Source: DAOUMU01 sp034409055
Lineage (GTDB): Bacteria; Chloroflexota; Anaerolineae; 4572-78; J111
DNA length: 52,104 bases
NCBI GenBank assembly: GCA_034409055.1
Contig: DAOUMU010000348.1
Coordinates: forward strand, 1-52,104
Reading direction: 5' to 3'
Under the pieces are notes generated by a model that was given only the letters and a program-made list of their open reading frames with translations, did no database searches and was not told where the DNA came from. Of this stretch, positions 43,298 through 50,676 are shown one piece after another (position 1 is the first letter of the stretch; the number at the start of each line of letters is the position of its first letter). The translations under genes and the position numbers were made by a program.

Positions 43298-44290
43298 ATG
43301 ACACAGAATAAATTTTATCGAGCCATTTTATCGTTAGCCATTTTAGTGGCGGTCTTAAGTGGGGTTGGTTGGGTACAAGCCCCCCATGCGACCCAAACAA
43401 TACCTCCCGCTCAGGATGAACAACTCGGTCTCACCGTTGAGGTAGAGGGGCCGAACCTGGTGACGGTGGGGGATACCTTTGAAGTGAGTGTTGTGGCCAG
43501 CAATATTCCTGATCCCGGCGTTTTTGGCTATCAATTTGTCCTGAACTGGGATAACACCACCGTAACGCCCGTTGACGGCACGCTGGTCCTAAATCCTGAT
43601 TTTGCCGTGGTGGCCAAATCTGAGGCGAGCGACATTGCCCTCGAGGTGGCGGCCAGCCGGCAAGGAGATGTGGAAGATTTGACCGGCCCCCTGACCCTGT
43701 TGACCTGGACCTTTGAGGCCAACGTGGTCACTGAGCCTGATGCCACGCCTTTTACTCTGACCGGGGTGAAATTGGGCCGCAAAGGTGGCGTGGATGTGCC
43801 CGTGGATAATGTCATCGGTCTGGAGGTGGTTATTGCCGACGTGGTCGGTGGCAGCATCATCGGTCAGGTCACGGTTGAAGGTCGAGCTGGCGACAACCAG
43901 GCGGGGCACACCGTGGTCGGTGATGGCGATTTGTCCACTACCACCGATGCCACCGGCGACTTTTCGTTTGCCGGGGTTGAGTTTGGCACCTACAACTTTA
44001 AAGCCAATAGTCCTGGCTTCCTGGCGGCGACTTGCGAGAGTGTGGTTCACGACACTGATCTGACCGTCTTGAATGCGGTGGTGTTATTGGCCGGCGACAT
44101 TGACGACAGTGGCCAAATTGATGTTACCGATGCCGTGGCCATTGGGGCCGTCTTTGGCAGTACCACGCCTGGTGAGGTGGCTGATCTCAACGCCGACAAC
44201 GTGGTGGACATCCTGGACCTAATTTTAATGGCGGTCAACTTTGGCCAGACCTCGACTGACAATCCCTGGGTTTGCCAGGCTCAATTGTAG
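43298..44290 (+). CDS. Secreted cohesin - regulatory-like - dockerin protein 2
   Basis: A 330-residue tandem paralogue of the preceding gene with the same order: signal peptide, cohesin-like domain (G-D-T-F-E-V-S-V-V-A-S-N, F-V-L-N-W-D-N-T-T-V), regulatory-like module (T-D-A-T-G-D-F-S-F, S-P-G-F-L-A-A-T-C) and dockerin (D-I-D-D-S-G-Q-I-D-V-T-D, D-L-N-A-D-N-V-V-D-I-L-D). The dockerin and the S-P-G-F-L-A-A-T-C stretch are nearly identical to the first copy, while the cohesin halves differ more. Partner choice may therefore be conserved on one side and diverged on the other. AAGGAG precedes the ATG. Its stop TAG lies within the first unit of the palindromic repeat at 44281. Confidence 0.88.
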   Translation: MTQNKFYRAILSLAILVAVLSGVGWVQAPHATQTIPPAQDEQLGLTVEVEGPNLVTVGDTFEVSVVASNIPDPGVFGYQFVLNWDNTTVTPVDGTLVLNPDFAVVAKSEASDIALEVAASRQGDVEDLTGPLTLLTWTFEANVVTEPDATPFTLTGVKLGRKGGVDVPVDNVIGLEVVIADVVGGSIIGQVTVEGRAGDNQAGHTVVGDGDLSTTTDATGDFSFAGVEFGTYNFKANSPGFLAATCESVVHDTDLTVLNAVVLLAGDIDDSGQIDVTDAVAIGAVFGSTTPGEVADLNADNVVDILDLILMAVNFGQTSTDNPWVCQAQL

Positions 44291-44456
44291 GACATGTCAT
44301 GTCCCAGAGGCAAGTTAGCAACTTGCCCTACAACCTCAATTGTAGGACAAGCTGCTAGCTTGTCCCAGAGGCAAGTTGGCAACTTGCTCTACAGCCTCAA
44401 TTGTAGGACAAGCTTTTAGCTTGTCCCAGGAGTAAGCTAGCAACTTGCCCTACAAC
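44281..44456. repeat. Triple tandem unit of double palindromes
   Basis: Three units start at 44281, 44336 and 44397 (55, 61 and about 60 bp). Each begins TCAATTGTAGGAC and holds two hairpins, for example GGACAAGC...GCTTGTCC and GGCAAGTTG...CAACTTGCC, ending CCTACAACC. The stem sequences vary between copies but pairing is retained. The first unit starts inside the last codons of the upstream gene. Another 33 bp without features leads to the next start. Confidence 0.88.
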
Positions 44457-44489
44457 AAAAGTGGATGGATTGGGAGAAAAATAAAAAAG

Positions 44490-45317
44490 ATGAAATACCT
44501 GAATAAAAACTTCTCAAGAATGACCATTTTATCGCTGGTGGCAATCATGGCTCTGTTGCTGACGTCCTCTCTGGCCTTTGCCCAGGAGGAGGCCCGCGTT
44601 TATTTGCAGCCGGTTGAATCGGCTGAGGGCAGCCTCACGGTGGATGTCGTGGCCGAGAATGTGACCAACATGTACGGGGCCGAGTTTCGGCTGCGGTATG
44701 ATCCGGCGATGGTCTCGGTGCAGGATTTAAAGGCCGACCAGGATGGGATTCAGATCCAGGCCGGTAGCCTGTTACCGGCTGACCAGGGGTTTGTGGTGGC
44801 CAACGAAGTCAATGAGACTGAAGGAACCATTATTTTTGCCATGACCTTGCTCAACCCGGCTCCGCCGGTGAGCGGGAGTGGTCCACTGGCTCGGGTGACC
44901 TTTGATATGCTGCAGCGTGGTTCCTCCACCATTGACGTCGAGCATGCCAAACTGGTGGCCATTGACTTACAAACCATTCCCAGTCGAACTGAAACCCTGG
45001 CTATTGGCAGCGATGAGCAGACGGCTACCACTGACTCGGCCACGACCGAGACCTCTCCTTCTGTGGCCGATAGCAATTTCCCCTGGTGGATTGTCGCTGC
45101 AGCCGTCATGGTCTTAGGTATCCTGGCTCTGGGTGGCTTTATCATGATGGGCGGTCTCAATTCTAAGTCAACGGCTCCGATCACTCAGGAGGCGACTAAA
45201 TCTAACAGGCAACCTACCCCTCCAATGGGTGGCACAAGTACCAGGCCCAGCGCGTTCAAAAACCAGGTTTTGTCGTCAGTTGACCTGACCCAAAAGCCGC
45301 GGCAGCCTCGGCGATGA
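44490..45317 (+). CDS. Membrane-anchored cohesin-domain protein
   Basis: A 275-residue protein. A signal peptide (I-L-S-L-V-A-I-M-A-L-L-L, cleaved near A-F-A-Q) is followed by a cohesin-like sandwich at about 37-165 (L-T-V-D-V-V-A-E-N-V, A-E-F-R-L-R-Y-D-P-A-M-V, L-A-R-V-T-F-D-M). After it come a Thr/Ser-rich linker, a membrane helix at about 190-215 (W-W-I-V-A-A-A-V-M-V-L-G-I-L-A-L) and a basic tail of about 60 residues in the cytoplasm. This is the layout of an anchoring scaffold that would hold dockerin proteins at the membrane. The ATG at 44490 was chosen as the first start that keeps a signal peptide; its ribosome binding site is weak. Confidence 0.85.
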   Translation: MKYLNKNFSRMTILSLVAIMALLLTSSLAFAQEEARVYLQPVESAEGSLTVDVVAENVTNMYGAEFRLRYDPAMVSVQDLKADQDGIQIQAGSLLPADQGFVVANEVNETEGTIIFAMTLLNPAPPVSGSGPLARVTFDMLQRGSSTIDVEHAKLVAIDLQTIPSRTETLAIGSDEQTATTDSATTETSPSVADSNFPWWIVAAAVMVLGILALGGFIMMGGLNSKSTAPITQEATKSNRQPTPPMGGTSTRPSAFKNQVLSSVDLTQKPRQPRR

Positions 45318-45346
45318 TAATGGCGTGAGCGGGGTAAGGAGGTCGG

Positions 45347-46747
45347 ATGAAAAGACAAAGGCTGCAACGTGTTTGCTGGAAAATAGGTAAAATCGTTATT
45401 CTGGTAACGCTAGCCTTTGTTTTGACCGGTTTGTCAAAGCAGTCCGACTTCCTTGCCCTGGCTCAGTCAGGCCTACCGACCCCCATCCCCCTACCAACAC
45501 CTCGTTGCGCTCCCACTCTACTGGCCACGATTACCGTGGGCGATCAGCCGCGTGGTATGGCCATAGACTCGGAGCGGGACCGGGTTTACGTGGCTAATCA
45601 CGGCAGCGATACCGTCTCGGTGATTGATAATAACACCCATACGGTTATGCAAACCGTGGCTGATGTTCCTGCGGCCAACGGCGTGGCCTACGATCCGACG
45701 AATGACCTGATCTGGGTCACTAACTACGACCTCGACTTGATTACACCAATCGATGCGGCCAGTTTGACGGCCCTGTCGCCGGTCACCGTGGGCGATGGGC
45801 CGTGGGACGTGACCTATGACCCGGTCCACGACTACGTTTACGTGGCCAACAGCCTGGCCGACTCGGTGACGGTGATTGAAGCGGCATCACGGACGGTCGT
45901 GGCTACGTTGCCTGATAACTTCAACCAACCCTTTCACGTGGTGGCTAACCCGGTGACCGGCAAGGTGTATGTGGCCAACTTTGGTGGTCACAGTGTAACG
46001 GTGATAGAGGGAACCTCGGTCAGCAAAATGGTGGACCTTTATGATAGTACGCAGCCCTATAACCTGGCCGTGGATGAAACGCGAAACCTGGTATACGTGA
46101 CCACGGTTGACACCCAGCGGATGGTGGTCATTGGGCCGGATTCGCAACAAGAGGCCGATCAGCTCTATGGCTGGGCGGCCTTCTATCGCGGCTCTAGTGG
46201 TGATCGTAAGCGTCCGCTGCCCTTGCGGTCCATTGCCATTAACCCCGATGTCGGCTCGGCGGGTGAGGGGGGGCATCTATGGGCCACCACTGTCATTGCC
46301 GATGGGAGCGAGGCTGGCCAGGTTTTACTCATCCCCAGGGGCTGGGAAGGCTACTTCTACCCCCCACTGGTGGGGGAAACAGACGCAGACCTGGTTCCTG
46401 AGGGCGGTATAGCCATCGACCGGGCGCACAACCGGGTTTACGTGGCGAAAGGGAGCACACCCGGCCTGGTCACCGTACTGGGTGACCAGCCCGATACCTG
46501 CCCGATCATTGCGCCACCCAACACTCAGCCGGACGGCCTGAGACAGTTTGACGTTGATCTCTTCTCTTTAGCCGCGCTGAGCCAGGGTGATGTGACCGGG
46601 GATGGGCGGGTTGACATCTTGGACCTGGCTTTTATTGCCTCTCAGTATGGGAGCGATCATTCGCGGGCCGATGTTAACCGTGACGGAAACGTCGATATTT
46701 TTGATCTGGTGACGGCTGCCAATAATTTTGGCCAACAGGTCCGTTAA
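45347..46747 (+). CDS. Secreted YVTN beta-propeller protein with C-terminal dockerin
   Basis: A 466-residue exported protein. After a signal segment (about 10-42) come repeated Y-V-T-N-type blades at about 60-395 (R-V-Y-V-A-N-H-G-S-D-T-V-S-V-I-D, Y-V-Y-V-A-N-S-L-A-D-S-V-T-V, K-V-Y-V-A-N-F-G-G-H-S-V-T-V). A dockerin with two calcium loops (D-V-T-G-D-G-R-V-D-I-L-D and D-V-N-R-D-G-N-V-D-I-F-D) occupies about 405-463. Propellers of this type are usually binding rather than enzymatic modules. It is the natural dockerin partner for the cohesins encoded next to it. Strong AGGAGG lies 5 bases before the ATG. Confidence 0.9.
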   Translation: MKRQRLQRVCWKIGKIVILVTLAFVLTGLSKQSDFLALAQSGLPTPIPLPTPRCAPTLLATITVGDQPRGMAIDSERDRVYVANHGSDTVSVIDNNTHTVMQTVADVPAANGVAYDPTNDLIWVTNYDLDLITPIDAASLTALSPVTVGDGPWDVTYDPVHDYVYVANSLADSVTVIEAASRTVVATLPDNFNQPFHVVANPVTGKVYVANFGGHSVTVIEGTSVSKMVDLYDSTQPYNLAVDETRNLVYVTTVDTQRMVVIGPDSQQEADQLYGWAAFYRGSSGDRKRPLPLRSIAINPDVGSAGEGGHLWATTVIADGSEAGQVLLIPRGWEGYFYPPLVGETDADLVPEGGIAIDRAHNRVYVAKGSTPGLVTVLGDQPDTCPIIAPPNTQPDGLRQFDVDLFSLAALSQGDVTGDGRVDILDLAFIASQYGSDHSRADVNRDGNVDIFDLVTAANNFGQQVR

Positions 46748-46792
46748 CCCTTCGCCCAGTTGTGGCGACGATTACTTTGCTCCTTAAAAACG

Positions 46793-48325
46793 ATGAACCG
46801 ATTCGGTACGCTTAACAACCGATCATTCTGGCCAAAGGTGTCTATCGTGGCTGGCTATCCATGGCAAAGAATCATACGTCGCCTCATCCACTTTGTCTCG
46901 CTCAGTAGTGAGCGCAATAGGTTGGGGATGGTTGTGCTGCTACTGGGTGTAGTTTTTTTGTTTCCTTTCATCCTCTACTCTTCACTTTTTACGTTTCAAT
47001 TGAGCCCCCCCCTTATTGTTGGTGCCTGGCTCATCTTTGGCCTGTTATGTGTCTCGGTTGGGACCATGGTGAGGCACATTTTACATCCAGAGCAATTGAC
47101 CTATCAACAGGTGCTCGAGCGGTGTAGCCAAATGGTTCGGGAAACATCAGACCAGGAAGTGCTGCTGGACTGCCTGGCTGATACCCTGTATAAAACGCTT
47201 GGCCTGGAGAACCTCTCGGTTTGGCGTTATTACGACGAAGATCGTATTCTGACCCTGTTGCGTTTGGCCGGGGATAGGGCAGGCAATCCCCATGCCGGTC
47301 GGGGTGATTTAACCGAATTACCGGTTGATGTCGAGTTGGAGCGATTGCACGGTATCTGGCTTGTATCGGCTTTACCGGAGAGTGCCTTGCGCCGGGGATT
47401 AATGGCCACAGGGGCACAGGTTATAACCTCATTGAGCCTGGGCGGTGAATTGGTTGGTCTCATTGGTCTGGGGAGTTCTGGCCTTGGCTCCCGGTACAAC
47501 CGTGAAATGTTAGCCTGGCTGGATTTGATGGCGGGGCAATTGGCCCTGGTGGTGAAAAATGCCTATCTGATTACCGATTTGGCAGAGACCCTCGGTAAAT
47601 TGCAACGGGCTTACCGGGGGGCTATTGACGCCGAGGAGGAAGAACGCCATCGCCTGGCCATTGAACTCCACGACGACATCTTGAGCCGCCTGACGACGAT
47701 GACCCTGACGCTCCGTACTAGCCAGAATCATTTAAACACCGATCCTGGACAAGTGCAGGGTTGGTTGGAAATGCTAGAAACAGAAACCCGGTCCGTCAAT
47801 CGTCGCCTGCGTGAAATCACCCAGGGACTGTATCCATCGGTGCTGGCGGACCTGGGGCTAATTTCAGCCTTGCGGGCTTACATCGACTCGCTGGCCAAAC
47901 AATCTTTGCCCACTTCCACTTTGCGGGTTATCACCCTGACGGCCCAGGGTTTTGGTGGCGAGCGATTGCCCGAGCAAAAACTGGAACGTGATCTGTACTA
48001 CGTTACCCGCCAGGCCCTGGACAACGCCGTGGCCCACGCCCAGACCGAGCAGATTTTTATCCACCTCCGCTGGCGGGAAGATGGGGTCAGTATAACGGTT
48101 CAGGATACAGGGTGTGGCATGAAAGATACCCCGGATGCCTTAATGGGCCAAAATGGGCATTTGGGGTTACTGTCTATGAATGAACGCGTCCTGGCCTGGC
48201 AAGGCCGGCTCAATTTTCGTACTGCCCCGAATCAGGGCACCGCGGTACACGTACACATCCCCATCGATCAGCCTAGCAGCGCCCCCACCGATTTACAGGC
48301 TTTCACCCAATATTTGGAGGGCTAA
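46793..48325 (+). CDS. Sensor histidine kinase (NarX/DesK class) with GAF-like domain
   Basis: A 510-residue kinase with two membrane helices (about 45-70 and 78-100), a GAF-like sensor region at about 115-265 (E-V-L-L-D-C-L-A-D-T-L-Y-K), and a HisKA_3 site near H293 in R-H-R-L-A-I-E-L-H-D-D-I-L-S-R-L. The HATPase domain has N in A-L-D-N-A-V-A-H-A, D-T-G-C-G-M and L-G-L-L-S-M-N-E-R. The ATG at 46793 is preferred to a TTG at 46760; neither has a strong Shine-Dalgarno sequence. It follows the dockerin propeller by 45 bp and faces the regulator gene end to end with 6 bp between. Confidence 0.9.
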   Translation: MNRFGTLNNRSFWPKVSIVAGYPWQRIIRRLIHFVSLSSERNRLGMVVLLLGVVFLFPFILYSSLFTFQLSPPLIVGAWLIFGLLCVSVGTMVRHILHPEQLTYQQVLERCSQMVRETSDQEVLLDCLADTLYKTLGLENLSVWRYYDEDRILTLLRLAGDRAGNPHAGRGDLTELPVDVELERLHGIWLVSALPESALRRGLMATGAQVITSLSLGGELVGLIGLGSSGLGSRYNREMLAWLDLMAGQLALVVKNAYLITDLAETLGKLQRAYRGAIDAEEEERHRLAIELHDDILSRLTTMTLTLRTSQNHLNTDPGQVQGWLEMLETETRSVNRRLREITQGLYPSVLADLGLISALRAYIDSLAKQSLPTSTLRVITLTAQGFGGERLPEQKLERDLYYVTRQALDNAVAHAQTEQIFIHLRWREDGVSITVQDTGCGMKDTPDALMGQNGHLGLLSMNERVLAWQGRLNFRTAPNQGTAVHVHIPIDQPSSAPTDLQAFTQYLEG

Positions 48326-48331
48326 AACCGG

Positions 48332-48991
48332 TTACTGGGCTGCTTGCAGAAACAGAAGCACGGCCATCACCCGGGGGTTACGGGCTGCTTCGGAGGTCAG
48401 GTCCAGTTTGGCAAAGATGTTATTGACGTGACTTTCGACGGTCCGCTCGCTGATGGATAGCTTGTGGGCAATGCTGATGTTGGTATAACCCTCTGCCATC
48501 AGCCGGAGTACCTCTACCTCGCGTTTAGTCAGGCTGTTCAGTTGAGAATGTGGGGCGGCCGAAGCCAGGTGCAGCAACTCGTCCTGTATTTCCGGGGCTA
48601 AGATGGCTCCTCCCTCGTTGACAACTTCAATGGCCCGGGTCAGTTCAGCCGCTTCGCTGAGGGTGGTCTTGAGCAGGTAAGCTTTACCGGCCGTGCCATC
48701 GTGCAGAAAAGTTTCGGCATACTGGCGTTGGCTGTGATGGGAAATAAGCACCAGGCCAACTTTTGGCAAAGCCGCCCGTATCTGCCGGGCCGCTTCAATC
48801 CCGTTCAATTTTGGCATCTGAATGTCCAACAGCACCACGTCGGGCTGCAGGCGTTGCGCCGCAGCCACGGCTGCCTGGCCATCGGCCACGGCCTCGACCA
48901 CGGTAATGTTGGGCGCTTCTTCCAGCGTGCGCAGGTAAGTATCGCGTAGAATTGTCTGGTCTTCGGCGATTAGCACGCGAATGGGTGACAT
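48332..48991 (-). CDS. NarL/FixJ-type response regulator
   Basis: A 219-residue regulator. The receiver has the E-D pair (E10-D11), phospho-acceptor D56 (L-L-D-I-Q-M-P), S-H-H at the switch position and K in Y-L-L-K-T. The LuxR-type DNA-binding domain lies at about 148-210 (L-T-K-R-E-V-E-V-L-R-L-M-A-E-G, then I-A-H-K-L-S-I-S-E-R-T-V-E-S-H-V). The ATG at 48991 has AAGGA; a longer frame to 49099 runs into the heptad repeat. It converges on the kinase gene at 46793-48325, its likely partner. The adjacent cohesin-dockerin genes are candidate targets, though nothing proves this. Confidence 0.92.
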   Translation of the reverse strand: MSPIRVLIAEDQTILRDTYLRTLEEAPNITVVEAVADGQAAVAAAQRLQPDVVLLDIQMPKLNGIEAARQIRAALPKVGLVLISHHSQRQYAETFLHDGTAGKAYLLKTTLSEAAELTRAIEVVNEGGAILAPEIQDELLHLASAAPHSQLNSLTKREVEVLRLMAEGYTNISIAHKLSISERTVESHVNNIFAKLDLTSEAARNPRVMAVLLFLQAAQ

Positions 48992-49030
48992 AATAGAGTG
49001 TCCTTTCGGTAAAAACATGCGGACGTTTAA

Positions 49031-49107
49031 ACGTATTGCGTATTGCGTGTTGCGTAAGATCAAAGAAATACGCAACACGCAACACGTTTCACGCCTCACG
49101 CTTCATC
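49031..49107. repeat. Heptad-period inverted repeat (hairpin) c
   Basis: The left arm (49031-49059) has 7-bp units CGTATTG/CGTGTTG. The right arm (49068-49107) is inverse, with ACGCAAC and diverged ACGTTTC, ACGCCTC and ACGCTTC units. It lies between the response regulator and a small minus-strand frame whose last codons are inside the right arm. Confidence 0.85.
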
Positions 49108-49271
49108 TTCATCTTAAGCCAACTTATCTTCCTCGTCAAGAAGTAATGCATCAAACCAGAATTTGGCAAGGCTTTTACTGCATCGGCCAGTACCTGCTTG
49201 GTGACACCACGCTTAGGTGTGCCATTGCGTGTGAACATTGCATTGTACGTAAAGGGCACTGCGGTAGACAT
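49089..49271 (-). CDS. Small protein, unknown, 3' end inside heptad repeat
   Basis: A 60-residue basic protein starting M-S-T-A-V-P-F-T-Y-N-A. AGGAGG lies 9 bases before the ATG, in a leader (AGGAGGTATGTTTCAATG) almost the same as that of the gene at 49881. The last codons (K-M-K-M-K-R-E-A) and the stop are built from the 7-bp repeat, so the original C-terminus may have been replaced. No family recognised. Confidence 0.55.
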   Translation of the reverse strand: MSTAVPFTYNAMFTRNGTPKRGVTKQVLADAVKALPNSGLMHYFLTRKISWLKMKMKREA

Positions 49272-49298
49272 TGAAACATACCTCCTAATGGCTATTTG

Positions 49299-49443
49299 CT
49301 ACCGGACACTTTTTATAACAAGCCCAGAAACCCGGTTTTTTCGCTTGAAATTTATCATCCTTGGCAAACAAAAGCGACTTTTCAGCACAAATTGTTTGCT
49401 CAAACCGTGAAAAACCGGGTTTCTCCACAAAACTGTCCGGTAG
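49299..49443. mobile_element. 145-bp MITE-like element
   Basis: The terminal inverted repeats CTACCGGACA (49299-49308) and TGTCCGGTAG (49434-49443) are perfect. A second inverted block, AGAAACCCGGTTTTTTC and GAAAAACCGGGTTTCT, lies inside. It carries no transposase. It sits in the leader of the small gene at 49271, interrupting a leader that is intact in the paralogous module at 49881. Confidence 0.78.
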
Positions 49444-49482
49444 TGAAAATGGCTAATGTGCAGGATTTTTCCCTGCTGCAAT

Positions 49483-49506
49483 AAAAAAGGCTCCCGAGGG
49501 AGCCTT
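49483..49506 (-). terminator. Rho-independent terminator of the 49519-49881 gene
   Basis: On the minus strand AAGGCTCCC-TC-GGGAGCCTT is followed by a T-run. It begins 12 bp after the stop codon. Confidence 0.9.
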
Positions 49507-49518
49507 CTTTATAGAGGA

Positions 49519-49881
49519 TTAGACAGTAGTAGGAATAAAGCCATTGCCTACCTTAATGTACGTAGCGCCATCTTGATCTACATAGACACCCTTATTGTCT
49601 GTCTCTGTGAATTGCTTGCGCTCGTACTTAGACCTGCGTGGTACACGTACAACCTCAGCCCTGGCAGTATGCCCATTGCGTACCCAGGTGACTGTATTAC
49701 CCTTACGGGCAGGGGTGAAGTCACCACTATTGGATAGCAGCTTGAGGAAGGCTTTGGCCTTGGCCTGGTCAGGGCTGGTGGTCAAGCGACCATCAACGAC
49801 TAAAGCGTTAATAGGGGTAGTGGCCTTTGGTTGGCTGGTGTAATGAATAACAGCAACATTGATGGTTGATAGGGTAGCCAT
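49519..49881 (-). CDS. Small beta-rich protein, unknown
   Basis: A 120-residue protein with no membrane segment or signal peptide. Alternating hydrophobic and polar residues (T-V-T-W-V-R-N-G-H-T-A-R-A-E-V-V-R-V-P, then G-V-Y-V-D-Q-D-G-A-T-Y-I-K-V-G-N-G) suggest small beta barrels. The ATG at 49881 has AGGAGG 9 bases upstream, and it ends just before a strong terminator. Upstream is a hairpin (GATGCTC/GAGCGTC) and a terminator at 49946-49973. I do not recognise the family. Confidence 0.7.
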   Translation of the reverse strand: MATLSTINVAVIHYTSQPKATTPINALVVDGRLTTSPDQAKAKAFLKLLSNSGDFTPARKGNTVTWVRNGHTARAEVVRVPRRSKYERKQFTETDNKGVYVDQDGATYIKVGNGFIPTTV

Positions 49882-49945
49882 TGAATATACCTCCTTGGCA
49901 CAGTGAATTGGCTAATGACGCTCTTTTGAGCATCTTTGTTGAAAT

Positions 49946-49973
49946 AAAAAAAGGCGCGTTGTTGCCGCGCCTT
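49946..49973 (-). terminator. Rho-independent terminator, minus strand
   Basis: AAGGCGCG pairs with CGCGCCTT across a 7-nt loop, and on the minus strand is followed by seven T. A second GC-rich hairpin lies at about 49985-50010. No clear gene lies directly to the right to end here; the radC remnant begins at 50112. It may serve a small RNA or a lost gene. The 49974-50111 stretch otherwise shows nothing. Confidence 0.8.
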
Positions 49974-50111
49974 CTGCTGTGCCTCATCCCCCCTCCTCCG
50001 GTGGGGGGATAGGTAGGAGCTAAAGTTATTCTCATGGCCCCCCCCAGTTCCAATTTGAGTGATGTGTGCTGGTGTAATACTCCGACTCACGAAGTGGGGG
50101 TCAAAAACTGA

Positions 50112-50232
50112 CTACTTTTGCAACTGCTCTTTATCCAGATCCCGCATCTCCGGCACCAAGATCTGGGCGGCATCCTTGGGGCAGGTAATCTGCGGCGAGC
50201 AAGCCGCGCCACTGTAGCTTTTTTTTAATCAT
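50112..50232 (-). pseudogene. radC remnant (truncated)
   Basis: On the minus strand the frame reads S-Y-S-G-A-A-C-S-P-Q-I-T-C, then P-K-D-A-A-Q-I-L-V-P-E-M-R-D-L-D-K-E-Q-L before a stop at 50112. The part P-x-D-A-A-x-x-L-x-P-E-M-R-x-L-D-x-E-x-L matches the start of the RadC JAB-type domain, which should go on with V-L-L-L-N-T-K. An ATG-I-K-K start is out of frame by one base at a run of eight A, consistent with slippage. I infer a broken radC left in the island; a very short intact gene is less likely. Confidence 0.55.
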
Positions 50233-50460
50233 AATGGTAAAATGTTATGGTAGACTTGTAGGATATTATCGGACTACTGCCCACCATTCACCCGTATCGG
50301 GGTGATGATAGATAGGCGGTTTAGGTGCGAGAAAGCTGCGTGTCCAGTATAGGCCACTAACTGATTTCTTGTTAAGTATGCTTATCATAATGAGTCAATT
50401 ATATGGTAAAATAGAAAATGGTTATCTTATCCATTTCATGAATATTGAGAGGTTCTTATA
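50233..50460. other. AT-rich intergenic region before the two-gene cassette
   Basis: I see no gene. A small hairpin TCACCC-GTATC-GGGGTGA is at about 50288-50305. An AT-rich stretch (50370-50455) with TATGGTAAAATAG-type sequence is the likely promoter area of the cassette at 50461. The ribosome binding site of that cassette is GAGAGG about 8 bases before its ATG. Confidence 0.45.
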
Positions 50461-50676
50461 ATGGTTGATTGGCTCATAGCAAATAAAGAGTGGGTATTCA
50501 GCGGTGTAGGGGTAGTTATTGTTGTTTCAATTGTTGGATTCATCTTCAGACATAAAAAGAATGCTTCGGTTGAACAACATCAAGTGTCAGGAAAAAACTC
50601 GATAAACGTTCAAGGGGCTGGGAACATAAATCTCTCCTTAAACCCAACCTCGGAGAAGAAAGATGTTGACAAATAA
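50461..50676 (+). CDS. Small single-helix membrane protein of LPO_1073-type cassette
   Basis: A 71-residue protein. The first part, N-K-E-W-V-F-S-G-V-G-V-V-I-V-V-S-I-V-G-F-I-F, is a membrane helix (about 9-30), followed by basic residues R-H-K-K. The C-terminal half contains S-G-K-N-S-I-N-V-Q-G-A-G-N-I-N-L-S-L, a short G-x-N-S-x-N-x-Q tag. The same kind of tag occurs at the N-terminus of the downstream protein. The two genes overlap by 14 bp, so they are translationally coupled. The function is unknown; composition and AT content differ from the rest of the window. Confidence 0.75.
   Translation: MVDWLIANKEWVFSGVGVVIVVSIVGFIFRHKKNASVEQHQVSGKNSINVQGAGNINLSLNPTSEKKDVDK

Noticed and set aside
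42170..46747. A true cellulosome
   Set aside because: No glycoside hydrolase, carbohydrate-binding module or multi-cohesin scaffoldin is encoded; only single cohesin-like domains are present.
49800..50090. 96-codon minus-strand frame in the island
   Set aside because: It crosses a strong terminator and overlaps the start of a better-supported gene.
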